From Rhodothermales bacterium (lineage in GTDB: Bacteria; Bacteroidota; Rhodothermia; Rhodothermales; JANQRZ01), in the NCBI GenBank assembly GCA_028284265.1, contig JANQRZ010000023.1, positions 53,917 to 117,916 of the forward strand: 64,000 bases of DNA, read 5' to 3'. Below, piece by piece: positions 16,507 to 24,368 of this stretch (position 1 is the first letter of the stretch; each line of letters begins with the position of its first letter). A model generated the notes under the pieces. That model was given only the letters and a program-made list of their open reading frames with translations, did not search any database and was not told the DNA's origin. The position numbers and the translations under genes were made by a program.

Positions 16507-19500
16507 CTACCGATTACCGAACTCGCGCTGGAGGTCACGATTCCAGCGGCGGAGGAGGCGAGGCCCTAGTTTCTCCTCTGCCTCGTCCAGGTCAACGGTG
16601 CGAATCAGAGCGGGCGTCCAGCCGTCCGGCACGTTCCCGAAGGTGTGCGCCGCGCCCGGTGTTGCAGCCGGGCGCGGCGAAACCATCGGGGGCCGAATCT
16701 GCGGCGGCTGAATCATGGGCGGTATCGCCGACGTGTCCAGCACGCTCCCCGGCGAGACGACAGGCGGGGCATTCAGTGTGTGCGCCGGGCCGCTCGGCGG
16801 CGCTGGAGGCTGCACGCCTGCAATGCGCTCAACGACCCATAGAATCGCCTCCAGTACGTCGATGATCTTGTTAGCCTGAAACTCCGTGATGACCCGTGCT
16901 GCCCGAACGGCATTCGACTCGCTCCCCTCGCCCGACCCTAGCTCAAATTGCCCGCCGAGGTTCTGGAGTTGAGAGAGGATTAGGTCGAACGTCTCATCAT
17001 CCAACCCGAACGCACTCGCCCCCATCAGGAACATCTGGCGGATGATCTCCGCGAGCGCCGCCTGTCCCTCTTCGGTCGAGAGGTCGAGGCCAGCAATCTG
17101 GTCGAGGAAGCTGTCGAGGACGGAGTTGCCGTCAGCGCCCGTGAACACGGTCGCCGTGCCGTCGGCGGCCTCCCTGATCGACTGGAGGAGCATGGCGAGC
17201 GCGTCTTCCAACGAGATTGCGCCGTAGCGGAGGGCGCGCGTGATGTGGTCGATCGCGCTCTGGAGCGGGTCCGAATCGAGGGCTTCTGCTGCTCCCTCGG
17301 CGCTCAGGGCGACGATGTCGAACTGTCCGGCAAGCTGCTGTAGCTGAGACAGGAGCGCGAGGAACGCGCCTTCCTCCATGCCGAATGCGCCGGGGCCGAG
17401 GTCGAACATCTGCCGGATGATGTCGGCGAGTGCCGCCTGCCCGTCTGCCGTGTTCAGATTCAGCCCAGCGATCTGATCAAGAAAAGCGTCGAGGATCGTG
17501 TTGCCGTTGGCGTCGGTGAGGAGCGGGCCGGTGGCGTCCCCAGCGAGCGACTGCACGCGCTCGATGAGCATGGCGAGAGCGTCCTCTAAACTCGCCCCCC
17601 CGAACTGCACCGCGTTTCTCACGTCCTCGATGGCCTCGCGGATGCCGGAGGCCGAGACGAGGGCACTCAGGGCCTCCGTCGCCTCGTCCACGCCCGAGGC
17701 GAAGTCCTGAAGCGAGGAGAGAAGCAGTTCCAACTCGTCTACCGAGAGACCCGAAGCAAGGCCGAGGCGGTACATCTCAGCGATCAGCGCGTCGAACGCC
17801 GCCTGCCCGTCGCTGGTCGAAAGATCGAGGTCCAGCATCTGCCGGAGGAGGTCCTCCATCTCCGGCGTGAGGTCGCCGACGTTGTCGAGCAGTCCCTCGA
17901 TGAACGCGCCTACGGCGTCGTCACCCGAGAGGCCGAGGAAGCGGAGCGAGTCGCGGATGCGCTCGATCTGACCCTCGACCGAATCCGCATAGTCGCCGAT
18001 CGAGTCGAGGATGCCGCCGATGACGGCGAGGAGGCCGTCGGGGCCGGAGAGGAGCTGCTCCAGCGCGTCCGCGGGCGACTGGCCTGACTGAACGAGGGCG
18101 TTGAACTGTTCTTGGAACTGGCGCACCAGGTCCTCTTCGATCCCGAGGCCTGCGAGCTGCTCGAAGAGGCTGTTGACGGCGCTGATCGAGCCGACGAGTT
18201 CTTGGAGTCGCTCGGCAGCGTTGTCGAAGGCCGAGATGTCGCCGAAGGAGAAGTCGGCGAGGCTCCCGACGATGCCCTCGAAGACGCGGAGGAGCGCCTC
18301 GCCTGCTGCGGCCTGCCCCTGCGTAATGTCAGTTCCGACCTGCGCCTCGGCACGGATGGCCTCGGTGAGATCGGCCAGCGCTCGGGCGTTGTCTCGGAGT
18401 TCTCGCTGTAGTTCAAGACGTGCGCGGCGGGCCTCGGCACTCTCGCCACCGAAGAGACCCTCCAGCACGCCGACCGCGCCCCCGATGGCCTGCACCCAGC
18501 CGCCGATGTCGGCAGGATTCGAGGCGACGCGGCTGATGCCGTCGAGGAGATCGATGGTCGATTCGAGCGCGTCTTTGGTCTTCTCGTCGAGGTCGCCGAA
18601 CGCATCCGCGAGCCTGAGCACGCCCCGCGCTCCGGCTGCGAGCGATCCGACCTTGTCCGAGAGCGAAGCGACGCCCTTGTGGAGCGGGTCGATCTCGCGG
18701 AGAGCCTGCTGAATGGCCTCAGCGAGGCCGGGGTACTGGGCGAGCAGTACTTCGTAGTCTGCCGTGATCTGGGTGAGTTGCGCTCGGTGCTCGTCCGTCG
18801 CACGCTCGCGGGCACGCGCCGCGTCCTTCGCCGTCATCATCCCCGCCGCTTCCAGCGCGTCGATGCGGGCGATCTCCTCGCGGTAGCCCCGAGCAGCGCG
18901 CTCGACCTCGGCCACCGTCCGCTTTAGCACGTCGAGATCGCTCGTGTCGATCTCGGGGAGTTCGAGCGAGTCGACGATCTCCTCCCACATCTGGGTCACG
19001 TCCTGCCCGAGACGGTTGATCTCATAGCGGAGGTCGAGCGCCTCTGGCATCTTGAGCGCCTCGCCCGCCGCCTTCGCGCTCCGCTTGATGCGGGCGAGGA
19101 TTTCGTCCACTTCTTTGAGGTTCGACGTGTCGATCCCGCCGGGTCCGTCGTCGCCCAAGATGCGGGAGAGGTCGGGACCGACCAGTTCGCCCATTTCACC
19201 GATCGCGCTGTACGCCTCGGCGGTCGCGGCGACGGCGTCCTGTGCCCGGCGGCGAATCTCATCGGTCGCATCGCCGACCGTCATCGCGGCATTCCAGAAC
19301 TCAGCACTCGCATCTGAGGCAGCGTCAGCCTGCTCGCGGAACCAGTCAGCGAGTTCGGTCTGCCCGACGACGCGCGCAGCAGCTCCGCCGAGCCGGAAGA
19401 GGCCCTCGCGCCCGACAGCGAGCGCGGCACCGAAGATGTAGAGGAGACTCGTGACGCTCTGGGTTAGCCCGATCAGCCATTGCCACGCGCGGCCCATGAT

Positions 19501-20586
19501 GCCGACGGCCCCGGTGGTGCCCGAGAACAGACTCGTCGCCGCATTCAGCGCACCGCCGAGTTCGCGGAGCGTCTGAATGAGCACGATGCCCTCGGTGACC
19601 GCGGTGTGGAAGCCCGAGGCGGCCATCTCGGCGAGCGACCGCTTGGCCTCGTCCGAGCCGTCGGCGACCTCAGACAGAAGGTCGAGGAGAAATCCGAAGG
19701 TCGGGAGGAGGCGCTCTGCAAGCTCTTCGGCCTGCTCACGGAACTCGGCCCTTAGCCTGCGGGCGCGGTTGGCGTTCGAGTCCTGTGTATCGACGAGATT
19801 GTCTGCCGCCGCCTCGGTACCCTCGAACATGAGCGCGAGGCGTGCCATGACCTTCTCCTGCTGAGAAAGCTCGCCCGTCATGTCGCTCGTCCGGTCGGCG
19901 AGCGCGCGGGCCTCGACGGCCGCCGCCTCCAAGTTCACGCCGTACTTCCGCATCGGCTCGACCTCGCCAACGAGGCCCGACTGCATCGCCCGGAGCACCT
20001 CGCCGATGGGCACGTTGCGGAGCGAGGAGATGTCGCCTGCGAGCGTGATCACCTGCTCGGCGAAGCTGGCGGCTGCCTCGCCGGTCATCCCGAACCCGCG
20101 CCCGATGCCGCCGAGGGCAACCGACATCTCGCGCGCCTCGGTCTTCGTCATCCCCGCCATGTTGGCGAAGCGGTCGAAGAAGCGGTCGAGAACCGGCGCA
20201 CCCTCCTCGAAGGTCCGGCGGAACGCATCTTCCGTCTCACCCACAGCGGCCCCTAGCTCGAACATATCCGCCGCCCCGCGCGCGACTTGCTGGGCAGCCT
20301 GCACGGACAAGTAGGCGAGCACCGCACCCTTAAGCCTGTCGAACCCGCGACCGAGGAGGCCGACCTCGCGGTTCGCACGGGCGACCTGACGACCCATGCC
20401 TTGGGCCGCATCGCCCGCGCCCACAAACCGGCCCTTGGCGTCGCGTAGCCTGCCGTTGGCGTCGCGGTACGTAGCGGACAGCCGCTCCCCTTCATCGACG
20501 AGGCCACGAGTCGAGTCACGAAGCCGCTCCACCTCGGGGCGGCCCGTCGTTTCCACGATAATCCGTCTTCTCAGAACAGGTGGCAT
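16507..20586 (-). CDS. Phage tail tape-measure protein
   Basis: 1359 residues, the longest gene of the prophage. The N-terminal 230 residues match the tail tape-measure family: a coiled start with GRLRDAKGRFVGAG, then DMFELGAAVGETEDAFRRTF, MTKTEAREMSVALGGIGRGF and LRAMQSGLVGEVEPMRKYGV. Hydrophobic segments lie at about 375-390. The second half (about 930-1290) carries three related blocks of about 100 residues, each with a core like LDLSTEEGQAALAEIIRQMF. It starts 2 bases after the chaperone gene. The protein sets tail length and threads into the host envelope at DNA injection. Confidence 0.9.
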   Translation of the reverse strand: MPPVLRRRIIVETTGRPEVERLRDSTRGLVDEGERLSATYRDANGRLRDAKGRFVGAGDAAQGMGRQVARANREVGLLGRGFDRLKGAVLAYLSVQAAQQVARGAADMFELGAAVGETEDAFRRTFEEGAPVLDRFFDRFANMAGMTKTEAREMSVALGGIGRGFGMTGEAAASFAEQVITLAGDISSLRNVPIGEVLRAMQSGLVGEVEPMRKYGVNLEAAAVEARALADRTSDMTGELSQQEKVMARLALMFEGTEAAADNLVDTQDSNANRARRLRAEFREQAEELAERLLPTFGFLLDLLSEVADGSDEAKRSLAEMAASGFHTAVTEGIVLIQTLRELGGALNAATSLFSGTTGAVGIMGRAWQWLIGLTQSVTSLLYIFGAALAVGREGLFRLGGAAARVVGQTELADWFREQADAASDASAEFWNAAMTVGDATDEIRRRAQDAVAATAEAYSAIGEMGELVGPDLSRILGDDGPGGIDTSNLKEVDEILARIKRSAKAAGEALKMPEALDLRYEINRLGQDVTQMWEEIVDSLELPEIDTSDLDVLKRTVAEVERAARGYREEIARIDALEAAGMMTAKDAARARERATDEHRAQLTQITADYEVLLAQYPGLAEAIQQALREIDPLHKGVASLSDKVGSLAAGARGVLRLADAFGDLDEKTKDALESTIDLLDGISRVASNPADIGGWVQAIGGAVGVLEGLFGGESAEARRARLELQRELRDNARALADLTEAIRAEAQVGTDITQGQAAAGEALLRVFEGIVGSLADFSFGDISAFDNAAERLQELVGSISAVNSLFEQLAGLGIEEDLVRQFQEQFNALVQSGQSPADALEQLLSGPDGLLAVIGGILDSIGDYADSVEGQIERIRDSLRFLGLSGDDAVGAFIEGLLDNVGDLTPEMEDLLRQMLDLDLSTSDGQAAFDALIAEMYRLGLASGLSVDELELLLSSLQDFASGVDEATEALSALVSASGIREAIEDVRNAVQFGGASLEDALAMLIERVQSLAGDATGPLLTDANGNTILDAFLDQIAGLNLNTADGQAALADIIRQMFDLGPGAFGMEEGAFLALLSQLQQLAGQFDIVALSAEGAAEALDSDPLQSAIDHITRALRYGAISLEDALAMLLQSIREAADGTATVFTGADGNSVLDSFLDQIAGLDLSTEEGQAALAEIIRQMFLMGASAFGLDDETFDLILSQLQNLGGQFELGSGEGSESNAVRAARVITEFQANKIIDVLEAILWVVERIAGVQPPAPPSGPAHTLNAPPVVSPGSVLDTSAIPPMIQPPQIRPPMVSPRPAATPGAAHTFGNVPDGWTPALIRTVDLDEAEEKLGPRLLRRWNRDLQREFGNR

Positions 20587-20587
20587 T

Positions 20588-21259
20588 TTAGGCCTCGGCC
20601 TGGATCGTATCCGATCCGATGAATTCTCTCCAGTTCAGCATTGACCCGGTCTCGTTTAGCGCGGCGAGTTGCGCCTCGATCATAGCGGCCTGCTCACGCC
20701 CAGCCTCGGCCTCTTCTTCGGTCGGTGGGGGAGGCCCGTACCCACCTCGGCGGAGGAGCGCTTTCCACTGATCTTTGCCGAGGCGAGCGGCGGCGTATCC
20801 ACCGGCCCAGTCCACGGCTACCCTTGCGCGCTCGGCGTCGATCTCGTCGGCGAGCGCGAGGAAGACCGGCCACGACTCGGCGAGCACATCGCCGCCGTAG
20901 AGGCTCCGGTAGCGGGCGAGCACCTCGGTCCAGCCGAGTCGCCGGACCTTGTCGCGGAGCGCCTCAGCCTGTTGCTGGGCCTGCTTCAGCCGCTCGTCCG
21001 GCACGCCCGCGAGCATCGCCGTCAGAATTACACGACGGCGCTCCTCGGTCCGCACAGAGCGGCTGAAGAGCACCGAGCGCAGCGAGAGAGGAAGCCACTC
21101 CCTGACGGCATCAGCAAGCAGCACGTTCACCTCCTCACCACCATGCTCCACGGCGGCGTTGACAGCGAAGGCGGTCAGAACGGTCGGGGGGCGCACCGTA
21201 TAGGCACGCCCCCCGACGACGATTCGACTGCCGAAAATCGAGGCGGCGGCAGCGATCAC
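20588..21259 (-). CDS. Putative tail assembly chaperone
   Basis: 223 residues between the major tail protein and tape-measure genes, the fixed place of tail assembly chaperones. The N-terminus (GGRAYTVRPPTVLTAFAVNA) resembles the beta-rich start of such proteins. The rest is helical with LRDKVRRLGWTEVLARYRSL and a C-terminal PPPTEEEAEAGREQAA linker. Many phages make two products here by ribosomal frameshifting. A single open frame covers the region and no slippery site was identified. Confidence 0.55.
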   Translation of the reverse strand: MIAAAASIFGSRIVVGGRAYTVRPPTVLTAFAVNAAVEHGGEEVNVLLADAVREWLPLSLRSVLFSRSVRTEERRRVILTAMLAGVPDERLKQAQQQAEALRDKVRRLGWTEVLARYRSLYGGDVLAESWPVFLALADEIDAERARVAVDWAGGYAAARLGKDQWKALLRRGGYGPPPPTEEEAEAGREQAAMIEAQLAALNETGSMLNWREFIGSDTIQAEA

Positions 21260-21271
21260 TCTAGTTCCGGG

Positions 21272-21874
21272 TTAGGATGCCGGACCGTAGGGATCGGGGA
21301 GCACCCACGTCATGCCGTGCGTCGAGAGCTGGTCGCCCCGGAACTGCGGGAGCGCGGCCTCGGGAACGGCGGTGCCGTCCTGGTCGGTGGCGACGTAGCC
21401 CGCCTCGAACGTCAGCTCGACGAAGTTCGTGTCGTCGAGGCCGTCGCCGTCGGCGTTGAAGGCTTGGTTGCCCGCGTTAGCGAGACGGATCGACGGCACC
21501 CAGATCGTCTTGTTCGACGCTCCAGCGGTCGTCGAGGCGGCGTCATCCGGGTGGATGAGAACCAGCGTCTCTTTGCTCATCGAGGAGCCGAGGGCGAGGT
21601 ACTCGTCCGACGAGTTGATCGTCTCAAGGAACGTGCGGATGCCGGTGGCGACCGCGCGCGGGACCTCGATGGTGATCGTGAGGTTCGTGCCTTGGTAGAA
21701 CTTGGACTCGTGGTTCTCGTTGCCGGTGACGGTCGTGCCGGTCTTCACACGCGGCTGCTCTTGGATCGAGACGCGGCGCGAAAGGCCGACGGCGAGCATG
21801 TCCGCGCCGAGCGCGGTCGTGGGGTCGCCGATGAGGACGTGGCGGGGGCCGATGTCGGGGACTGCGATAGCCAT
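21272..21874 (-). CDS. Phage major tail (tube) protein
   Basis: 200 residues beginning MAIAVPDIGPRHVLIGDPTT. Beta-rich, with the segment LTITIEVPRAVATGIRTFLE and VELTFEAGYVATDQDGTAVP. Size and position, just upstream of the chaperone and tape-measure genes, fit the tail tube subunit. No close named family was recognised, so the call is mainly positional. Confidence 0.6.
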   Translation of the reverse strand: MAIAVPDIGPRHVLIGDPTTALGADMLAVGLSRRVSIQEQPRVKTGTTVTGNENHESKFYQGTNLTITIEVPRAVATGIRTFLETINSSDEYLALGSSMSKETLVLIHPDDAASTTAGASNKTIWVPSIRLANAGNQAFNADGDGLDDTNFVELTFEAGYVATDQDGTAVPEAALPQFRGDQLSTHGMTWVLPDPYGPAS

Positions 21875-21929
21875 AACAGTGTCGGATTGAGTTGGCGGAG
21901 TGGGCGGTAGGGATTAGCTGGAGGCTCGG

Positions 21930-22235
21930 TTAGCCGGAGGTTCGGGCCGAGGCGTCGCGGATTTTCTTGAGCGAGGCCGGGCCGAAGCCCTTGATGGCGA
22001 GTAGTTCTTCGTCCGATGCAGCCTCGATCTTCGCTTTCGTGTTGTAGCCTGCGCCGACGAGGAGGTCGAAACCATCGGGCTTCCCGCCCGCGGCCTTGGC
22101 CGATTCAGTCTTGGCGCTGCGACGCTGGTAGTAGTTCTTGCCGTTCGCCGTCGTGTAGGCCACGAACCCGGCCTCGATCAGGTCGCGGTTCTCGGGGCTG
22201 CCGACGGGGGCGGAGGCTCGTTCGTAACGGGGCAT
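21930..22235 (-). CDS. Small helix-hairpin-helix protein in the head-tail cluster
   Basis: 101 residues. The C-terminal half is a helix-hairpin-helix domain (DLLVGAGYNTKAKIEAASDE, then ELLAIKGFGPASLKKIRDA), resembling the HhH folds of RNA polymerase alpha CTD and DNA repair proteins. The N-terminal half is short and basic (YERASAPVGSPENRDLIEAG). It lies between the tail-completion and tail-tube genes, where a DNA-binding fold is unexpected. Role in virion DNA or joining is unknown. Confidence 0.65.
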   Translation of the reverse strand: MPRYERASAPVGSPENRDLIEAGFVAYTTANGKNYYQRRSAKTESAKAAGGKPDGFDLLVGAGYNTKAKIEAASDEELLAIKGFGPASLKKIRDASARTSG

Positions 22236-22246
22236 AGTAGACGTTG

Positions 22247-22810
22247 TCAGGTGGCCTCAGTGGCCTGAAGGACGCAGGTGTATTCTGCGAGGCTCTCGTT
22301 CACGCCCATTGAGCCCTCGTCGCCAACCTGCGGGTTGTAGCTCGGGGGCGTCGGCTCGCGGTCCTGCCGGACGCGGATCACGCCCTCGGCACTACCGAGG
22401 CTTGGCTTGAAGCCGACGAGCGCACGGTGAATACGGGCGTGTAGCTCGGCGTGGAACGAAGCGAGCGAGGCGCGCCCGGTCGGCTCGGTGCCGACCCGGT
22501 GCTGCCGAGCGCCGAACGTGGGCGAGGTGCGGACGAGAACCTGTACGGGGACCGACTGGTGCCCGGTGAAGCGACGGCGGCGGCCTCCGATCTCGACGCG
22601 CTCGCGGACGAGGATGCGCGCCCGAGAGGCGACCTGCCGGGCGAACCCCTTCGGCTCTTCGTGCGCTACGACGAGTTGCGCATCAAACACACCCGCCTCG
22701 CCGCCATCGACGACGAGCGCGCTCGCCTGAAGGCGGTCGCGGAGCGCCTCGACGAGTTCGTGAGTCCGGACGGGCGTGAGGGCGGGATCGTAGACGGTCA
22801 GCACGCTCAT
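22247..22810 (-). CDS. Putative tail terminator/completion protein
   Basis: 187 residues. Starts MSVLTVYDPALTPVRTHELV and contains beta strands around VPVQVLVRTSPTFG and a C-terminal YTCVLQATEAT. Position between the gp10-like and tail-tube genes and the length suit tail terminator (minor tail U-like) proteins. Its start overlaps the stop of the preceding gene (ATGA). Sequence evidence alone is weak. Confidence 0.45.
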   Translation of the reverse strand: MSVLTVYDPALTPVRTHELVEALRDRLQASALVVDGGEAGVFDAQLVVAHEEPKGFARQVASRARILVRERVEIGGRRRRFTGHQSVPVQVLVRTSPTFGARQHRVGTEPTGRASLASFHAELHARIHRALVGFKPSLGSAEGVIRVRQDREPTPPSYNPQVGDEGSMGVNESLAEYTCVLQATEAT

Positions 22811-23334
22811 GACGACACCCCGCTCGAATTGGTGTACGAGCCGCGGTCGTAGCGCACGCCGTCGTAGTCGTAGGTCTTCGTCCAGCGCTGGCCCGACGGT
22901 GCCGTCAGGACGGCGAAATAGGCGCTTGCGAGCTTCGTCGTGCGGTCGGCCCAGTTCAGCCCGCCCGCGTGCTTCGGGCGCTCGGGGAGACCCTTGCGAA
23001 GAGGCGGCTGGAAGGCAGGGATAAACTCTTGGAAGTAGCGCACCGTGTCCTCGGTGGCGGCGAGCATGGTCCCCGCGAGCGCGGCCTCGGTGAGCGGCTT
23101 ACCGGAGGCCAAGTGCGCGGCGAGGAACTCCTCGACCGTGCTTATCCACTCGCCGACATTGATGACGCTGTAGCCTTCCTTCTCGTGGAGATAGACGGCA
23201 TAGTCCATCAGGTTGCCAAGGGCAAGCTCGAACGAGCGCCCGAGGACGGGCGTGCCCACATTCGACCCGTCGCCGCTGATCGCTGCGAGGTCAGCGAGGA
23301 AGGCGTGAGCGTGTTGATCCTGAACTCGGATCAT
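22807..23334 (-). CDS. Putative head-tail joining (HK97 gp10-like) or morphogenesis protein
   Basis: 175 residues, mostly helical. The region PVLGRSFELALGNLMDYAVYLHEKEGY plus a C-terminal TKLASAYFAVLT is compatible with the gp10/tail-completion group or with Mu-like morphogenesis proteins. It lies directly after the connector gene and overlaps the next gene by 4 bases. The assignment is positional. Confidence 0.4.
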   Translation of the reverse strand: MIRVQDQHAHAFLADLAAISGDGSNVGTPVLGRSFELALGNLMDYAVYLHEKEGYSVINVGEWISTVEEFLAAHLASGKPLTEAALAGTMLAATEDTVRYFQEFIPAFQPPLRKGLPERPKHAGGLNWADRTTKLASAYFAVLTAPSGQRWTKTYDYDGVRYDRGSYTNSSGVSS

Positions 23335-23347
23335 GGCGATGTCCTCG

Positions 23348-23983
23348 TCATACCGTCACCCTCCCAAACCCGTGCATCGTCCGCCCGAGAATCTCCGGCA
23401 TCCGCGCGACGACTGTTCCCGTCTTGAGCGTGCCTCGGTTCACGTAGAGGTCCTGCACGATGAGCCGCAGGGCCGTTTTTACGTTCTCCGGCACCTCGCC
23501 GTCGGCGTAGCCTGCGGTGAAGCTGGCAACGATGGTGTCGCGCGGCGAGTTCGAGACGGGCGAGCCGTCGGCGAAAAAGACGCGGCTGCGGCCTTGCGTA
23601 CCGGGCCGCACGTCGAGGTTGGCAGTGAGCGTCTCCGTCTCCGTGCCGTCGTGGTCGGTCACGACGACCGAGGCGACGGAGGCGACCGGAGCCACCGGCA
23701 GGTCGAGGTAGGCCGCCGGACCCCGGAAGCTCGCCGTACCGTCCCGGCGAATAAGCACGAGGTCGTAGATGCCCTCCAGCGTCAGGCGCGCCGTGCGGAC
23801 GAAGTCCTCGACGAGCGTCGCCTCCAGCGTCGTCGTAAGCTCCAGATAGGCCTCGGCCTCACTCCCGGAGAGCGGCTCCCCGCCGTCACCCGCGTCCTCC
23901 AGCACGTAGCCCAGCGGCACGCCCGCGCCGAAGGGCGGGGCGTTCACCAGTGGAACGTGGGGGCTGTGGAGGACGAGACTCAC
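23348..23983 (-). CDS. Head-tail connector protein (gp6-like)
   Basis: 211 residues. The pattern of HK97 gp6-like connectors is recognisable. An N-terminal helical part has LELTTTLEATLVEDFVRTAR. A central beta part has LDLPVAPVASVASVVVTDHD. The C-terminal helix is TIVASFTAGYADGEVPENVK followed by TALRLIVQDLYVNR. Such proteins form the adaptor ring below the portal. It lies downstream of the capsid gene. Confidence 0.75.
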   Translation of the reverse strand: MSLVLHSPHVPLVNAPPFGAGVPLGYVLEDAGDGGEPLSGSEAEAYLELTTTLEATLVEDFVRTARLTLEGIYDLVLIRRDGTASFRGPAAYLDLPVAPVASVASVVVTDHDGTETETLTANLDVRPGTQGRSRVFFADGSPVSNSPRDTIVASFTAGYADGEVPENVKTALRLIVQDLYVNRGTLKTGTVVARMPEILGRTMHGFGRVTV

Positions 23984-24019
23984 GGAGCGGTGCGTTGTCG
24001 AGGCGGCTGGGTGGCGGGC

Positions 24020-24277
24020 CTACTTGGCGTAGCCGATCTTCTTGAGGTAATCCGCGCCCTTCTTGGACACGGTGAGCTTGGTGCCTTTCTCGACGCGGGC
24101 ACCACCGGGGTGCTTGGCGAGGTGCTTCGGAAGGCCCTTCTCGCCGGTGAGCATCTTGAGCGAGATGTTCCGGGTCGCCTCGACGGTCACGGCGTTTTTG
24201 CTGTCGCCGGTGAAGTCGATGGCCTCGGAATCGGCTTTCTCGTTCTTCGTATCGGGCTTGTCTTTGGTCTCGGACAT
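24020..24277 (-). CDS. Small highly charged protein after the capsid gene
   Basis: 85 residues. The N-terminal 25 residues are acidic/lysine-rich and probably disordered. The remainder (VTVEATRNISLKMLTGEKGL and the C-terminal GADYLKKIGYAK) is basic. It sits between capsid and connector, where head decoration or head-completion genes occur. No family recognised. Confidence 0.55.
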   Translation of the reverse strand: MSETKDKPDTKNEKADSEAIDFTGDSKNAVTVEATRNISLKMLTGEKGLPKHLAKHPGGARVEKGTKLTVSKKGADYLKKIGYAK

Positions 24278-24368
24278 GGTCGGTGTGATTCTGTAAGTCT
24301 GATGGAAGGCCGCAAGCGTGCGCCCGGCCCACGCCGACGGTCAGTTCGGCGGGGCCGGAGAGCGCCGC

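Noticed and set aside
20669..21910. 413-codon plus-strand frame opposite the tail chaperone and tail tube genes
   Set aside because: Spans two well-ordered minus-strand genes and their junction; composition is that of a shadow.
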